A DNA stretch of 64,000 nt. It comes from Kudoa neothunni (taxonomy: Eukaryota; Cnidaria). The translations under genes were made by a program, and so were the position numbers. Position 1 is the stretch's first letter; every line of letters begins with the position of its first letter. The notes beneath the pieces are model-generated. The model was not told the origin of the DNA. It did not search any database and was given only the letters and a program-made list of their open reading frames with translations. This document shows positions 24,399-38,823 of this stretch, piece after piece. Location: NCBI GenBank assembly GCA_964304625.1, contig OZ199839.1, positions 1,116,001 to 1,180,000 on the forward strand. Direction: 5' to 3'.

Positions 24399-27051
24399 CA
24401 GTGGACGGGCAAAGTGGGGCCCGCCGGACGGGTTTATAAGGCTGAAAAATTACGCGAGCATGTGTACTCGTTTTCAAATTATAGTAACGCCAAGACAGCA
24501 TTTCTTTTCCATAAACAAATAAATAAATAACTTTTTTATGAATATTATAGAGTTGTAAACGTTAAATTTTACGAGATTTTATTATCTGATTTGATGTTTT
24601 ACCTATGATTATCATATGTGAATGAGATAAGATTTAATACGCGCTTAAAATAAAATAACATGTCATCAATTTTAGAAAAAAATGGTACAAGAAATTCATT
24701 TACAACAAAAAGAATCTAAGAATAACTAAATAATAGAAAAATATATGAGCATACGATACTCATACATAAATTGGAAGTTTGACGCAATAAAAATCATATC
24801 CTTACTTTCCATTATATTCGTTTCGTTTTACAAAAATCTCATTTATTACTACATTTGAAAAGGGATAAAATTTATGTAAATTATACAATTTTTTAGATAT
24901 ACTAAGATTTAAAACAATAATTATTTATAATAGAGATGTATCAAAAGCAACTCAGTTCATTCAAACGAAATCTCTAACCCAAGAAAACGAATCTGAAGCA
25001 AGTTCTATGATATTATATAACATTACTCCGCGAAACAAACCATTTTCAGATGGCAAATTTGTGAAAGAATGTATAATGGATTGTGTTAGCGTTGTTTGTC
25101 CGGAATTGAGAAAAAAAGTGTGGAAATATTCCCATTATCAAGAAGGATAGTTGAGCCGTCATTTAGAGATGATAAGTGAAAATTTAAGCCAATAATTAAA
25201 AGATATAGGAAAGATTTTGTGTGTTATCCATTAGCTTTAGATGAAAGCACAGATATTAGAGGCCCTGCACAATTGCTTATTTTTGTATCACTGAAGAGTT
25301 ACATTCTATGGAACCGATGGAAAGTACAGCAACTGGGAAGGATTTGTTTGAATGTGTGGTTAAAGCAGTTGAAAACAATGAATTACCTTGGAGTAAATTA
25401 ACAAGCGTGACAACTGATGGCTCTCGCTCTTTATTGGAAAAGAATTTGAGAATGATTATATCATTGAATGAAAAACTTAAAAAGAGATTCCAAACCATGC
25501 TTTTCTGTCATTTCCTTGCATTTTGCACCGAGAAAGTTTGTGTGAATTTTCATACAGTTTATTCCACATTGTAACTCCAGTTGTGAACGCAATAAACATC
25601 ATTCGTTCAAGAGCTCTGAATCACCGTCAGTTCATATCGTTGTTAAATGATCTTGATTCTGAGTACGGAGAAGTTATCTACCATAACAATGTACGATAGT
25701 AAAGTTTAGGAAAGATTTTATTATCTGATAGATGAAATTAAGGCTTTTCTTAAATGAAAGATACGAACTATGAGTTTATCCATAATACAGACTGTGATGA
25801 ATAGAGGTTTAAGCTTATGTTCGCAGTTGACATCTTCGAAAAAGTCAACTAATTAAACCTAAAGATGCAAGATAAACAACTCATGCTTTATGAAATGTTC
25901 AACCACATTAAATCTTTTGAAGCGAAATTTCCCCTTTTATAAATCAAATAAATGAAGGGAAATTTACTCATTTTCCATTGCTTGCAAAGGAAAAATGCCT
26001 CCGACTATTCGTTGTAAAATAAAAAGCTATCTGAAATCTTTATTAGATGAGTTCAATAGAACATTTAGACTTTCGACAGGTTGAACCAAAATGTCAAATG
26101 CACACATCGTTATTCTCCGTTGATGTCAATACGGCTAGCTACAGCTTGAACTGATAGATGTTCAATCTGAGAGTTTATTAAAATAATTGTTTGTTGTTGA
26201 TCCATTAGTAGAATTTTACAATTCGCTTCAGAGATATTTTCTATGTTCGGTCAACCTATATCTGAACTTTAAGCTATTAGTTCATGAAAATACTTAGTAA
26301 TTTTTTTTCTTTATATTCTCGCTTTATTTAACGTCTGAAATGCAACACAAATCACTTCAAAGTTGAAGTCTTACGATAAATATAATTTTTATTAATTGAT
26401 ATAATTAAGGGAAATAATAAGTTATGATAACTTTTCCTGGTGGAATTATTCCTTAAAAATATATATACAAAACCTTAAAAGATGAATGTTACATTGATAC
26501 ATAATATAAATTAAGATTTTTTTTAATTTCGTGTTATTTTAAATCATAATTTGGGATTGTAATATTCCATAATAAATTTGAAGAAAATTATTTCTGTAAG
26601 TTGATTATATTTGTCACCAAAAATTTAATGTAATCTGAAATATTATAAATCTAATTAATTTTTATTATTTTAAATTATATTCAAATTTATAATTTAGGCC
26701 TCATTTAAAAGTAGATGTTATATTGAATTGAATGCTTAAAATAATTGTATCAGAGTCACTTTTTAAATATTTCATTTGTACTTAATGAGTCATATTAACT
26801 TTTCATAACTTTAGTTATAATTAAATTTATTAAATATAAAACCTATTATTTCGACCGTAACTTGTAATAGTACGCCGAGCAAAAAATTTCTATATTTAAA
26901 AAAATTACTTGATTCTTTTTTAAAGTAATTTATACGCTAACTTGTTTATTGTACCAAAAATGTAAGAAAAGCCATCAATAGGTATTTAAGTTCTCAGAAA
27001 ACACTTAATCAACAATGCGGCCCGCAGACCCAAAAGTTATGTCCACCACTG
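24399..27051 (+). mobile_element. hAT (Charlie / GTF2IRD2-like) DNA transposon, 2.65 kb, dead
   Basis: The left end CAGTGGACGGGCAAAGTGGG-GCCCGC and the right end (reverse complement CAGTGGTGGACATAACTTTT...GCGGGCCGC) are hAT terminal inverted repeats. Flanks ACCTGAAG (24391-24398) and GCCTAAAG (27052-27059) agree at 6 of 8 bases, an old target-site duplication. Inside, 24935-25900 encodes a broken transposase: NKPFSDGKFVKEC, then YPLALDESTDIRGPAQLLIF, PWSKLTSVTTDGSRSL and RALNHRQFISLLNDLDSEYG, all diagnostic of the Charlie8/GTF2IRD2 lineage. At least four stops or frameshifts interrupt it, and the N-terminal zinc finger is not recognisable. The rest, 25900-27000, is AT-rich with only short matches. 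Confidence 0.85.
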
Positions 27052-27059
27052 GCCTAAAG

Positions 27060-30000
27060 GTTATAATTACATTACTTTAGTAGATGATTGCTAATATAAA
27101 ATCTTTATTTAGTTGCTCGTGATGTTTTTATTTTGATTAAAATAAAAAGGGACCATCGACGCACTACTATAGTAATATTCTGAATGTAAAACAAACGAAT
27201 CGATATAATATATATTTTTTTTGTTGTCCATCCTTCTAAAAATTTAAAATTCTTCATTTTTAAAACCTGTAGGCTACATTATCTAAGTTTATTAAGTCTA
27301 AGTTTTATTAACGTTGATTTTAATTGCTTCGATAAATAAGATTTTAAATGATAAAGTAATAATCGTCGTTTCTAAGAAGTTTGCTAGGATCATCCTTTTT
27401 CTATTACGGGGCTTCCCAATTGGAACTTCTCGGATCCATAAGGGGTCCTAGAGACAGTTATTGGGGGTCTGAAGCTCAAACCTAGAGTCAACGAAAAAAT
27501 TGTACAGCTGAGCATGCTTAGACACATAATTTTTTTTACTACTTAAACATATTCTTATCTATTAAATTTTAAACTTTCGCGTTAAAATTTACTATATAGA
27601 TTTTACGATAAAAACCGGTGATTTGAAGTTTAAAATATCAGTTTATGTATATACACAATGACCGTTGAAATAATTTTTTGATGTTATATTATCACAATTG
27701 AGTATTTATAGATTGTTTTGAGCCCTAATTTGATGATCCAGCCTCAAATCGAACTAACTAAATCAAATCTATTATAAGTACACAACCTGTATGTGCATAT
27801 ATATATATATATATATACATTTGTTTGTTCGTTCGTTAAAAGATATTCTACTTGACCTTTTAGGGTACTTTAATACATCTCATTATGAATTAGGTTTATA
27901 TTATATATTAATGATTAAAAATAATTTATCCTCATTAATGGGAATTTTTTTTAGGATATTTATAATATGCGAGAATAAGAAATAATATAAGGCAGTGCTG
28001 AGAGTGATACCTTTAAGTAGGCAGAATATTCTTTAAGTCATGCGAAAAAAAATATTTATGTCAAACGTGTTCTCTTCCAAAAAATTTAATGGGAAATTTA
28101 AATATTGTTATATTTAGTAAATTTATTATTTTGAAAACCATTATCGTAATAAAACCAACTATTTTTATTAGATTTTAACTCTGGATCATAAGTGTGATGT
28201 TAGAATTCTTACTGATTATGCGAATCGGCTTTGTGCAATAATATTTATGTAGGATGAGATAAAGAAAGTTTTTCCCTTTTTCTAGAACTACTTATGTTAA
28301 TACAACCTAAAAATTACTGGAATCACGATAAAAACTCAATATTCACAATTTTATTAAATTTTCTTCAATGTTTCCCAATACCTAACAGTTGACGACTATT
28401 CCTGGAACGAACCATATAAGTAGTGCATGTACTATTTACAAAAAAAGTTATTTTAAAATAGTATATTCATGAATTAATATCTCTTCTGTCATTGATAAAG
28501 GAGAAGTTACTTTCTGTTATCACCAGCAAAGATTTGAAAGTCTTGAAAAACAATTCTATGAATGCTAGACTACTTATACGTAAATTTCACGTTTCGAAAA
28601 CTTTTGAGTGGTCAATATTGTTTTAAATATATAATATCACGCGTGAATTAAAAGATTGGATGCTAGAAATTCCTCAAAAAAATAATCTTCGTTAGAAATT
28701 AAGATGATTATCCAAAAATGTGTACTGAGTTTAACAGCTAAACGTTGAGGATTTTAATTTTTATTTTATAAGAATTGGTATCCAATTAGATCACAATGGA
28801 TTAATTTATCAGACAATATAAAATCAAGAAAAGCTACTGGAATTCTAAGGTTTTAGTTTCAGTGATCTTCCTATATTTTTTCAGATTTTACATTTTCTAA
28901 AAGGCCTAAAGCGGTATGAAGACTATGGGGTTTCAGAATTACTGTAATTGGGAAGCAAAGAACATAATAAACTACATAATTGGGTTATAATAAAGTCTAA
29001 TCGTATTTTTTCATTCATTGTTGCGTAATGTTTTCTTTTTATCATAAAATTCAGATACTCGAAGTTCACTCAATGATTATGTGACCCCTATTCATGACTT
29101 ACAAATTCGATGTTGTGTTTAAGATATATCTATTAGTTATTTTTTTAACTTTTTAAGTAAATAATTTTATCATAAAAGATTAAATAATAACTAAGTAGCT
29201 ATTACAACAAGTGTGAATGAATCTTCATATGAAAATTAAAATTTTTATAGTAAAAAAAGTTCTCAAAAATATGTAAATAAAAATATATAATATTGTGTGG
29301 TTAGATACATTATTTTTACTGGGGCTTTTAATATATTTGATTACTAAGTACACTATCATAGCTCTATAGATGGTTCCAATTAACATTATAAGATGCAAAT
29401 TTGCTAAATTAATGACGAATGGGTAACATATGTCACAATCGGATATATTTTAACCTTCACTATTTGGACTGGATCCCGAAATTTCGTTAAAGCGTCCCTT
29501 AAACTTAATTTTAAGCGATAATATTATATATACATTAAAATTTTATTTTATTCAATTATTTAATTTTTTATATTAAAGGTTAAGAAGCTGTTTTGAGGGA
29601 AGAGTGTATAAAAATAGGCCGGATAAAGTGATATTAATTTCAACCATATATAAATAAATCAAGACAGTTATCGTTGAGTTATATAGTTTTTGCTTCTTTT
29701 ATGATTTCACTAAATGATCTCAATTTTAAATCAGTTTATCGCAGTTGTTAAAAGTATGATATTTAAAAAAAAAGATTTGTTTAATTTCCCACCAGGGTTA
29801 ATTGAAAAGATACTTATATTTTTTTAAACGTGTTCTTCTACGATAAAATATTCTCGATCCCGTGAGAAGCTTGGCAGTTGGCGCTAGTTAATTGTATCAT
29901 TGTGATTTTCGTAGTTAGAATACAAAAGTTAATTAATTACTGATTTAGTCATGAAATATTTACTTCTACTTATTTAAAACAAAAAGAATTAATTAAAAAT

Positions 30001-30247
30001 CAAATTTATTAACTGAAACACATTTACTCATCACAATCGAATAGCATTCATTAATTTTATCATTTAATATAAGCAGCATCATTCATGAAACAATGAATTG
30101 AACTGTTTTATACGAATTTCCGTTATAAATATAACTTGAATAGGCCGAATAAAATTTTGCATGTGCATATTTACGATTTCATAATAACTTCATGAACTAA
30201 TCTAACGAAAGGTTGTAAAGCCGAAGGTCGAGCCAAAATTATCAACT
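27060..30247. other. AT-rich intergenic region
   Basis: No gene is supported. A hAT/Tigger-like terminal sequence begins near 27408 (GGGGCTTCCCAATTGGAAC followed by AAGGGGTCC), without an identified partner end. A (TA)n tract lies at 27798-27818. The left copy of a direct repeat flanking the next gene is at 29739-29850. Confidence 0.4.
29739..29850. repeat. Direct repeat, left copy (flanks the 30-34 kb gene)
   Basis: Shares with 34311-34412 the order TTTATC.C..T.GTTAAA, GTATG.TATTTAA, TTTAATTTC and TTAATTGAAA..AT, with small indels. The two copies bracket the helical-rod gene, suggesting an old tandem duplication unit of about 4.6 kb. Confidence 0.5.
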
Positions 30248-33200
30248 ATGTTCAATCAAATAATGTGTAAACATCACTATTATAAAGATTGACTAATAGG
30301 CTACTTAGACTCCGTGTTATTGATGACATTGTCATTTTATTCCACTACTGAAATAGACAATAATGATAGAAAAGATGAATGTCGGCAATATTCACAAAAA
30401 AAGAATGACTATTTGCAAGTGTACAAAACATTGCAATCGCTACTTGAAACTGTTAATTCAAGAGTAGATAGTCTTCTATCCATAAAGAAAAATTACGAAT
30501 CTCAACAAAACCTTTATACTAAAGATAAACTGATAAAATTAATTGAAAGCGACGTAACATTGAAGTATGAAGAGTATAAAATCTATAAAGAAAGACCATT
30601 TAAAGAAATCGGTCTCAAAGTCCTCAACTCTGATTTTTACGACAAGGTTATTAAACGTTGCCAAGATGCTGCTAAATGTTACAGAAAATTGGAGGAAACC
30701 GTTAACTTGATAGATGAATTTAAAAATATGAATGAGAAAAGTCGACTTTTTTTTAATAACGAGCTTCAATTTAAGGAAAATCTAAATCATGGTAACTTTA
30801 ACAAATGTCTTTCAAATCAATTAAACCCTGATCTGCAAACGCAACTATCACACATGGAAAAAGCCATACAAGAATTTTATAACTTTATACCTGATCTACA
30901 GATTTATCAGTATAAAACAAGATACTGTGGCTTTGATCCTACTAATGAGTTGACAGCGTGTCACTTAAATGACAGATATCAACAATTTACTCCTTACTAT
31001 AATAAAATGATAGAAGCAATGGGTTCCATATTTCGAAAAAATTAAACCTAAGCTGCAAGCTTTTATCACACAGTACAATCTAGAATTGTTTGAAAAGTAT
31101 TCGAATAATTCGGAAAATTTTACTACAATTCTAAATAGTATGGATGTTGACAATGTGTTTGTCGACAAAATAGATGAAATTCAACGTTTTCTAAAAATAC
31201 AGAAGATGTTTTGTCATCAACGAGCTCTTATATCTCGGCAGATTTGTCGAAGAAAATGACAGAAAAAATTGGTGAACTAAAAGCAATGCTTAAATTATAC
31301 AAAACACAGAGATCCGAAACTAAACAACTTCAAATCGACAGTCAGGCAACAATGCGTAATACAAACGAATTATCTCGGGCTATTTCTGATGCTATTATCC
31401 AAATAAAACCCATTGAAGTCAAAGCTAACGATTTCATATCACAAATCGAAAAACTCAAGAAAATGGAAGACTTGAGACTCCGTGTTTTTGGGGGTAAAGA
31501 ATTAAACGAAAAAATACAAGATTTTTTGACTACGAGAGGATCATTTTTACAAAAATTAGAATTTGAGTTTAATAAAGTGGTAAAGTTGAACGGTCATGTT
31601 ACTGGAATGGTTGAAAAGTTGCAACCAACTTTCGGCCAATTGAAAATGATAATCATAACAATTTACAAACCTATGAAATTTAAAATCCGACATCGACACC
31701 CTAACAAAAATAGAAATTCCTAAACATATAGAACAACTTAATCAAGGAAAATTAAACCAAAGATTGGCCTTTGAAAATCCCACCTCCAAATTGAACGATA
31801 TTGCTAGAAGAAATGAGAAATTGTCAAAAAACTTGGCTTCTTATGGATCCCAAATTGATGCTAACCAATTAACAACAATAGAAGATACTACAAATGCGGC
31901 AACTAAAATTCTAAAGCAAGTGGTGGTTGATAATAATAAATTCGAATTGTCAGTCTCCAAAAATGAACCCTCATTCCTCAAAATTAAAGCTGATAAATTA
32001 TCCACTTTGTTTCTAATATGGCTAGTGTTACTGAAAGTAAGCTGACCAAATTGTGCCAAGAATCGTTGAATTAAAATCCAAATTTGATCACGTTCAATCC
32101 CAAATAAACAAAAATGAAGCACTCGTGAAAGATATCAACGACCGTTCTCAAAAATTAACCCAAGATTACGCCAATATTGAAAAAGCAAAAACACATCTAT
32201 TAACTAATATAAATTCAGCACCTGGAGAATTTGAAAAATTGATAACAAAAGAAATTTCAAGTTTAAATTTAAATTTAAATCTCGATAATGACACCAACCA
32301 ACTATCAGAAGATATCAAAAAATGTGAAATGTCTTGTGCAACTGTTGGACAAAATGTTGCGGAGATAGTAAACGAAATGAACCAAGTGAAATCATTGAAA
32401 GATAGTCACGAAACAGAAGTTGAGAGTATTAAGAATTTGCATGCCAACACGGTGAATTCTCTTGGCTATGGACTGGAAACAGTCAAAATCTTGGATCAAA
32501 CTCCGTTCGTTAATTCCAAAGATGAATTAATCAAATTATTTAATAAATACAAGGAAATCCTCCAAAGACAAAAAGATGATCATACAAGTGATGTGGATTA
32601 TTATACAAAATCCATAAACGAAGCTAAAGAAAAGGTAGCTAAGATTGAAAAAATTAGCGTTAGTAAAATAATTGCGCGACTTCTGGAAGGAGAATACTCT
32701 GTGAGTAGTTATTTTTTTGAGTTTCCATGATTTGCTTGGTGCATATGATGAATACATGCCTCAAAAAGAGACTAAATTGAACAATCATGAAAGAAAATAT
32801 TCTTCAATTTCGACCGGCTATGAAAAGAACAGCGCCACTTTAGAATCTACCGAAAATATCATTATTGGTCTGCTTAATATCTATCATGAAAAATCTGCAT
32901 TAACAGACAGCGAGAATGTAAATAGAATTGAGAAAATGAACGCAGAATTGAAAACAAAATTTGACATATTCCGAACCACAACCGACACGATGGTAAATGA
33001 ATTGACACAAACTGTCGACTATGATAAACGACTTAAATAGTGAGATTGTTGCTGAAGTAAAATTTATTGAAGAGCACTCCAAAAAGTATATCCAACGAAA
33101 GAAATAGACTTCAATCATTCCTTAAGAAGTTGGATTCACTCGAAGAAACAGCCTCGACAATTAATGGAGCTACCGAAAAACTTGCTAAAAAGAAGGAAAA

Positions 33201-34135
33201 CCTTGGTAGCTTCTTGAAAACTTCCGAGGATCAATACAACACAATGCGTGATTTGATAAAGAGTAAAGAACACGAAATTTCTACTCTTAGTCAATCAGGG
33301 ACTGATTTATTAGAAAGGGAGAGATCAGATACTTTAACAAAGTACACTGAGTACAAAAAAGCACATGACGAAATTGTAACCAAAGCCAACGAGTTAGAAA
33401 ATGATATTCCCAATGATTTGAAAGCGAAATCTATTGAAATGGAAGCTGAGGAACAAAAGTTGAAGATTAAATTTTAAGAGACTATGAGAATATTCTCAAC
33501 AGCCATATCCGAAGCGAATTCACACTATGACAGTGAAAAGAATAAACTTGGGAGCAAATATTCTGAAAACAAATCCAAAGCCACTGACTTATTAACAAAA
33601 CTTGAATCATTATCAACGAAAATTGTTTCGGAAACTAATGATAAAGATTTGACGCTTTGTACAATGAATACACCACACTTATCCCAGAAATCCAGAATTT
33701 CTTGGCTCAGAATATAAATTCTATTCAAATTATTGAACATAATGATCAAATAAAAGCTACTATTCCAATAGAAGCAAAAGGGTTTAGGAAAAATCTTGAT
33801 GAAGCTATAAAAAAAAGATGCAAAATATGTTAATAATTTAAAAAGCAACACATCATCAACTAAAACAATTACGACTCCCAAAGAAATGGAAAGATATAAC
33901 GGGAGGTTCCAAGGAACTTAATGAACATGATAAGAAATTAATGGATTCATCTCAAAATTCCGCAGCATTAGGCGAAACTAACAATATATCATCAAAAGAT
34001 CATTTCAAGGCGATTATGGTAGGTGCTGCTGTAGCCGTGGTTGCTATGGTAGTCGCTGGTGTCTGTAATAGGATACAAAAGCATCAAAAAGAGAGAATTT
34101 ACAAGAAATGTGACAATATTTATGTAAAACCCTAA
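30248..34135 (+). pseudogene. Signal-helix-TM membrane protein gene with about ten frame breaks
   Basis: Exon 1 is 19 nt (30248-30266), followed by a 42-nt GT-AG intron (30267-30308); the splice yields a good signal peptide (MFNQIMYSVLLMTLSFYST). Downstream, 30309-34135 reads as one Lys/Glu/Asn-rich helical protein of about 1280 residues, but the frame changes near 31040, 31180, 31675, 32010, 32040, 32705, 33025, 33085, 33640 and 33905, with an in-frame TAA at 33475. Many shifts lie in A or T runs. The last frame ends with a TM segment (AIMVGAAVAVVAMVVAGVC) and a basic tail (NRIQKHQKERIYKKC). Architecture resembles the intact 13783-15653 gene. I tested GT-AG splicing at two of the breaks: none worked at 31180, and a weak-donor 60-nt intron could replace the one near 31040. 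Either a decaying gene or a poorly resolved consensus. Confidence 0.65.
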
Positions 34136-34310
34136 TAGTGGTGTGTATTTTTACGTACATAACTAAGTGATTTATCAGTTTAAACATATTTAGTTGATTA
34201 GTATTATTGGTGTGTTCTGTATGAAAATGTGTTTTAATGGCTTATTATGATATTTTCATTATAAAAGAACATATTTATGATCTCCCAAAAATGACTTTTA
34301 TTTTGAACGT

Positions 34311-34412
34311 GTTTATCACGATCGTTAAAGTATGGTATTTAATAAAAAGTTTATTTAATTTCTCTGTTGGATTAATTGAAAGGATTGTTATATTCTTCTA
34401 ATTTTTTCTAGA
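34311..34412. repeat. Direct repeat, right copy
   Basis: Partner of 29739-29850; lies about 175 bp after the stop codon of the disrupted helical-rod gene. Confidence 0.5.
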
Positions 34413-37320
34413 TATTTCTTTTTAATTTAAATAAGCGCATTCCGGGGCAAAACCGGAGTTTCGTGTTAATAAAATATAAGCTTTATAAAAATTTGCATGC
34501 ATTTATTTACAACAACAAAAATTTATTACTCTCAGAATTATTATAACATCGTCCAGTATTTAGACAGTAAGAATTTTTAAATAGATGCCTATGAGTAATT
34601 TCTATATTTTTTTGGTGCTGCGGATCACCACCGGATGAAAACCTCAGGATTAGAGCATTATTCAATATTCCTAAAATTAATAGTTTAATAAAAAATGTTT
34701 TAAATAATCAATATAAGATTTTCTATTTAGTTGAAACTTGATTAAAATACTTTAAATGTATTCTATGGGTTCGAATCTGCGTTATTAGCATAAAAAGGTG
34801 GTGATGCCGTGTCGCCCTTCTCCTCGATCGCGCATGTGTGATTGGTGGATTACAACCTTTAAAATCCACATATTATAATATTTCAAGAGTATTTTATTTG
34901 TAATAAATCTATTATTCATATAATTAGAATTCTTTAAATATACCGTTAACTCAATCCCCAAATTGTTCAAAAGGTACACACTTTTTTAAAACAATAAAAT
35001 AGAAAAAGTGATTATTACATGATATTTTTTATTTTACAATTCTATATGTATGAATGTTTATAAATTAAGAAAATTACATTAATAGATTTTTTTCACTTAA
35101 TAAATGAAAGAATGAAATAAAAAAATCACCCCCAAAATTTATTTACAAATAATTCAAGTTAAGTTTTTTAGTTAATTGTGTAATATATTAAAAGTTAATT
35201 CGGAATAATCTTCAAAAAAAATTATAAACTAAATAAAAAGTTATTATCTATTAAAATTAAATTTTGTTATGACAATTATTATTTTATCATTGGAAAACAC
35301 GTGATATGCTGAAAATTGATAGCGATCATTCGAATGGTCTCTCAGTAGTAAAATACACAAATGAAAACAAGATAAATAATTAATTTAATTATTGATGTAT
35401 TTGTAAATTTTATATTTTAAATGAAGTTTGTAAAAATTGATAGATAAAGGATTCGTTATTCGTAATGCTCGTAAAAATTACAAACTAATAAAATAAATTT
35501 TGCTTCATTATACAGAAGTTGCATAATATATATTAGAAAACTTAAAATATTCAATAAATATTAACTCTGTGAATGACTTGTTGCCTTAAATTAGGGGTTG
35601 TACACAAATTTCAAATCCACATGACCTAGCATGTGTTCTCGTTAATCTTCGTAAATTTATTCTTCGATTGATTCGTACTATAAATTTGTTTAAACATAAA
35701 ATTAATTTGAACTGCGTAAGTACAATAGGTAACCGATTGTATGTAAAACTCCTTTAGACCGCCCAAAAAAGTGCGTACAAAACGTTGCAACTGATAGTAC
35801 GCAATTCAATGCGCGCGCTGCTATTTTTATTTACTTTATTTTTCGATGACGCCTCTTTCCACAAAAATGGTGCTGCGCAGAGACTATAGATTAATTCTAT
35901 TTCCATAAGTTGTGTATGTTGTAAAGCGAATAACTAAATTTTAATCGATCACATTGTCTTTTTATATTTTATTTTATCACAAAAAACGTGTAAACGATTA
36001 ATTCTATCTCTTCAAAACAAATTCTAAAAATTTAGAAAGAATTTAATACTATATGAGAATTTTAAAATAAATTATTAATATTTAGTCGTCGTAAGGTAAT
36101 TTACTACTAGGCAAAACAAGTTATCGAGGAGTACTTTCAAGGTAGCTGATGATGTAATAGTGAGCACATTTTTGTTTTTTCTCATTGCAGCAAAAAATTT
36201 TGTTTGGAAATTTGTAACTCCAATGATCTCATAATATCATAGACATGAAAACTCAACTTTTTCGTACATTTAAATGTTAACTGTCGTAATCATCAAAAAT
36301 ATGGACACAATTTTTGCGACTGTTTGTTCTTTATTTCGCACCAAATACCGCATAACCACCTACTAAGATTGGTAAAGCCATCTGAGGTCATTATAGAATC
36401 ACTTATAATCCTCCAATGGGTTATAAACAGTAATTAACCCACTCAAAACATAATAATGCTGCATCTGAATATGACCAACTGATAATGAATAGAACTGTAA
36501 TAATTTCGTTCAAATTCATAATGGAACAAAAATTTATGAAATGATAACTACGAAAAAAACCAACAGCTGACAGGCTGACAGACTGATTATTTAATGTGTT
36601 TATCTCCTCTCAACAGCAGTATGAGAATACTTGTACCTAATGCTGTGCAAATACCACTCAATTTACACCTAATTTTGTTATAGTAGAAGTGAAAAACCTA
36701 GGTGGACCCAAAGCAATGAATATTTATTTTGGAACTGAAAAATAACGTCTTTATATCTCTGTGGTAGGTTAAGAAAAATTATTATCAATTTTTTTAGACA
36801 ATAGTTGTGGGTGATTCGCCTTATAACATACGAAATTAATGGAAATAAAAATTAATCCTATTTTTAGATGTGAACAACTAAAATTCATTATTAAGATTAG
36901 TTTTGGCTGAAAAATAATTCGCAAATTTTTTTATTAAAATATTTGTACTCTTTTATATTGGGATAAAGTTTAATAAATATTTTATATTTAGACTCTAAAA
37001 ATTTTAAAATAATTCAAAGTTCTATTTAATTTGGATTCAGCGAATATTGTAAAATGTCTAATGACGATTGTTATTGCGCTTTTAGATACCTTTTCTCGTA
37101 ATTTTGCATTATTTCTAATATTTCTACAAAAATTCAACTGTTAAAATTTAAATTTTACTCACGTTTCCAATAAAAAACAAAATCTACGTGTTATCGGTTA
37201 GTCACACGATATAACAGATTGGTGATTTCCTAATTTAATTCAAAAATATTTTGAAGACTTGAACCTTTTTACTATTACAGTCAATTAAGTTCGATTTAAT
37301 ATTGAAAAAATATGATCGAC

Positions 37321-37344
37321 AAAACAAACAAACAAACAAACAAA
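37321..37344. repeat. (AAAC)n microsatellite
   Basis: Five to six AAAC units immediately past the CDK7 stop codon, probably in its 3' untranslated region. Confidence 0.85.
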
Positions 37345-37367
37345 TTCATTATTTACAGAAGTAAATA

Positions 37368-38823
<1,456 letters not shown>

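Larger units (their letters stand above)
34136..37367. other. AT-rich intergenic region with an orphan promoter-like patch
   Basis: No coding sequence is supported. The right copy of the direct repeat is at 34311-34412. A GC-containing patch at 35755-35885 carries ATGCGCGCGCTGC and AAAATGGTGCTGCGCAG, like NRF1- and YY1-type promoter elements, but no gene start could be tied to it. An (AAAC)n tract lies at 37321-37344. Confidence 0.4.

Noticed and set aside
24327-24530. 67-residue ORF near the hAT element as a small gene
   Set aside because: It runs straight through the left terminal inverted repeat of the hAT element and has no protein signature.
27791-27985. ORF starting in the (TA)n tract at 27.8 kb
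   Set aside because: The N terminus is microsatellite-derived (YIYIYI) and the rest shows no family or splice context.
34760-34850. GGGTTCGAATCTGC as the T-arm of a tRNA gene
   Set aside because: No acceptor stem, D-arm or anticodon arm can be folded upstream at the proper spacing.
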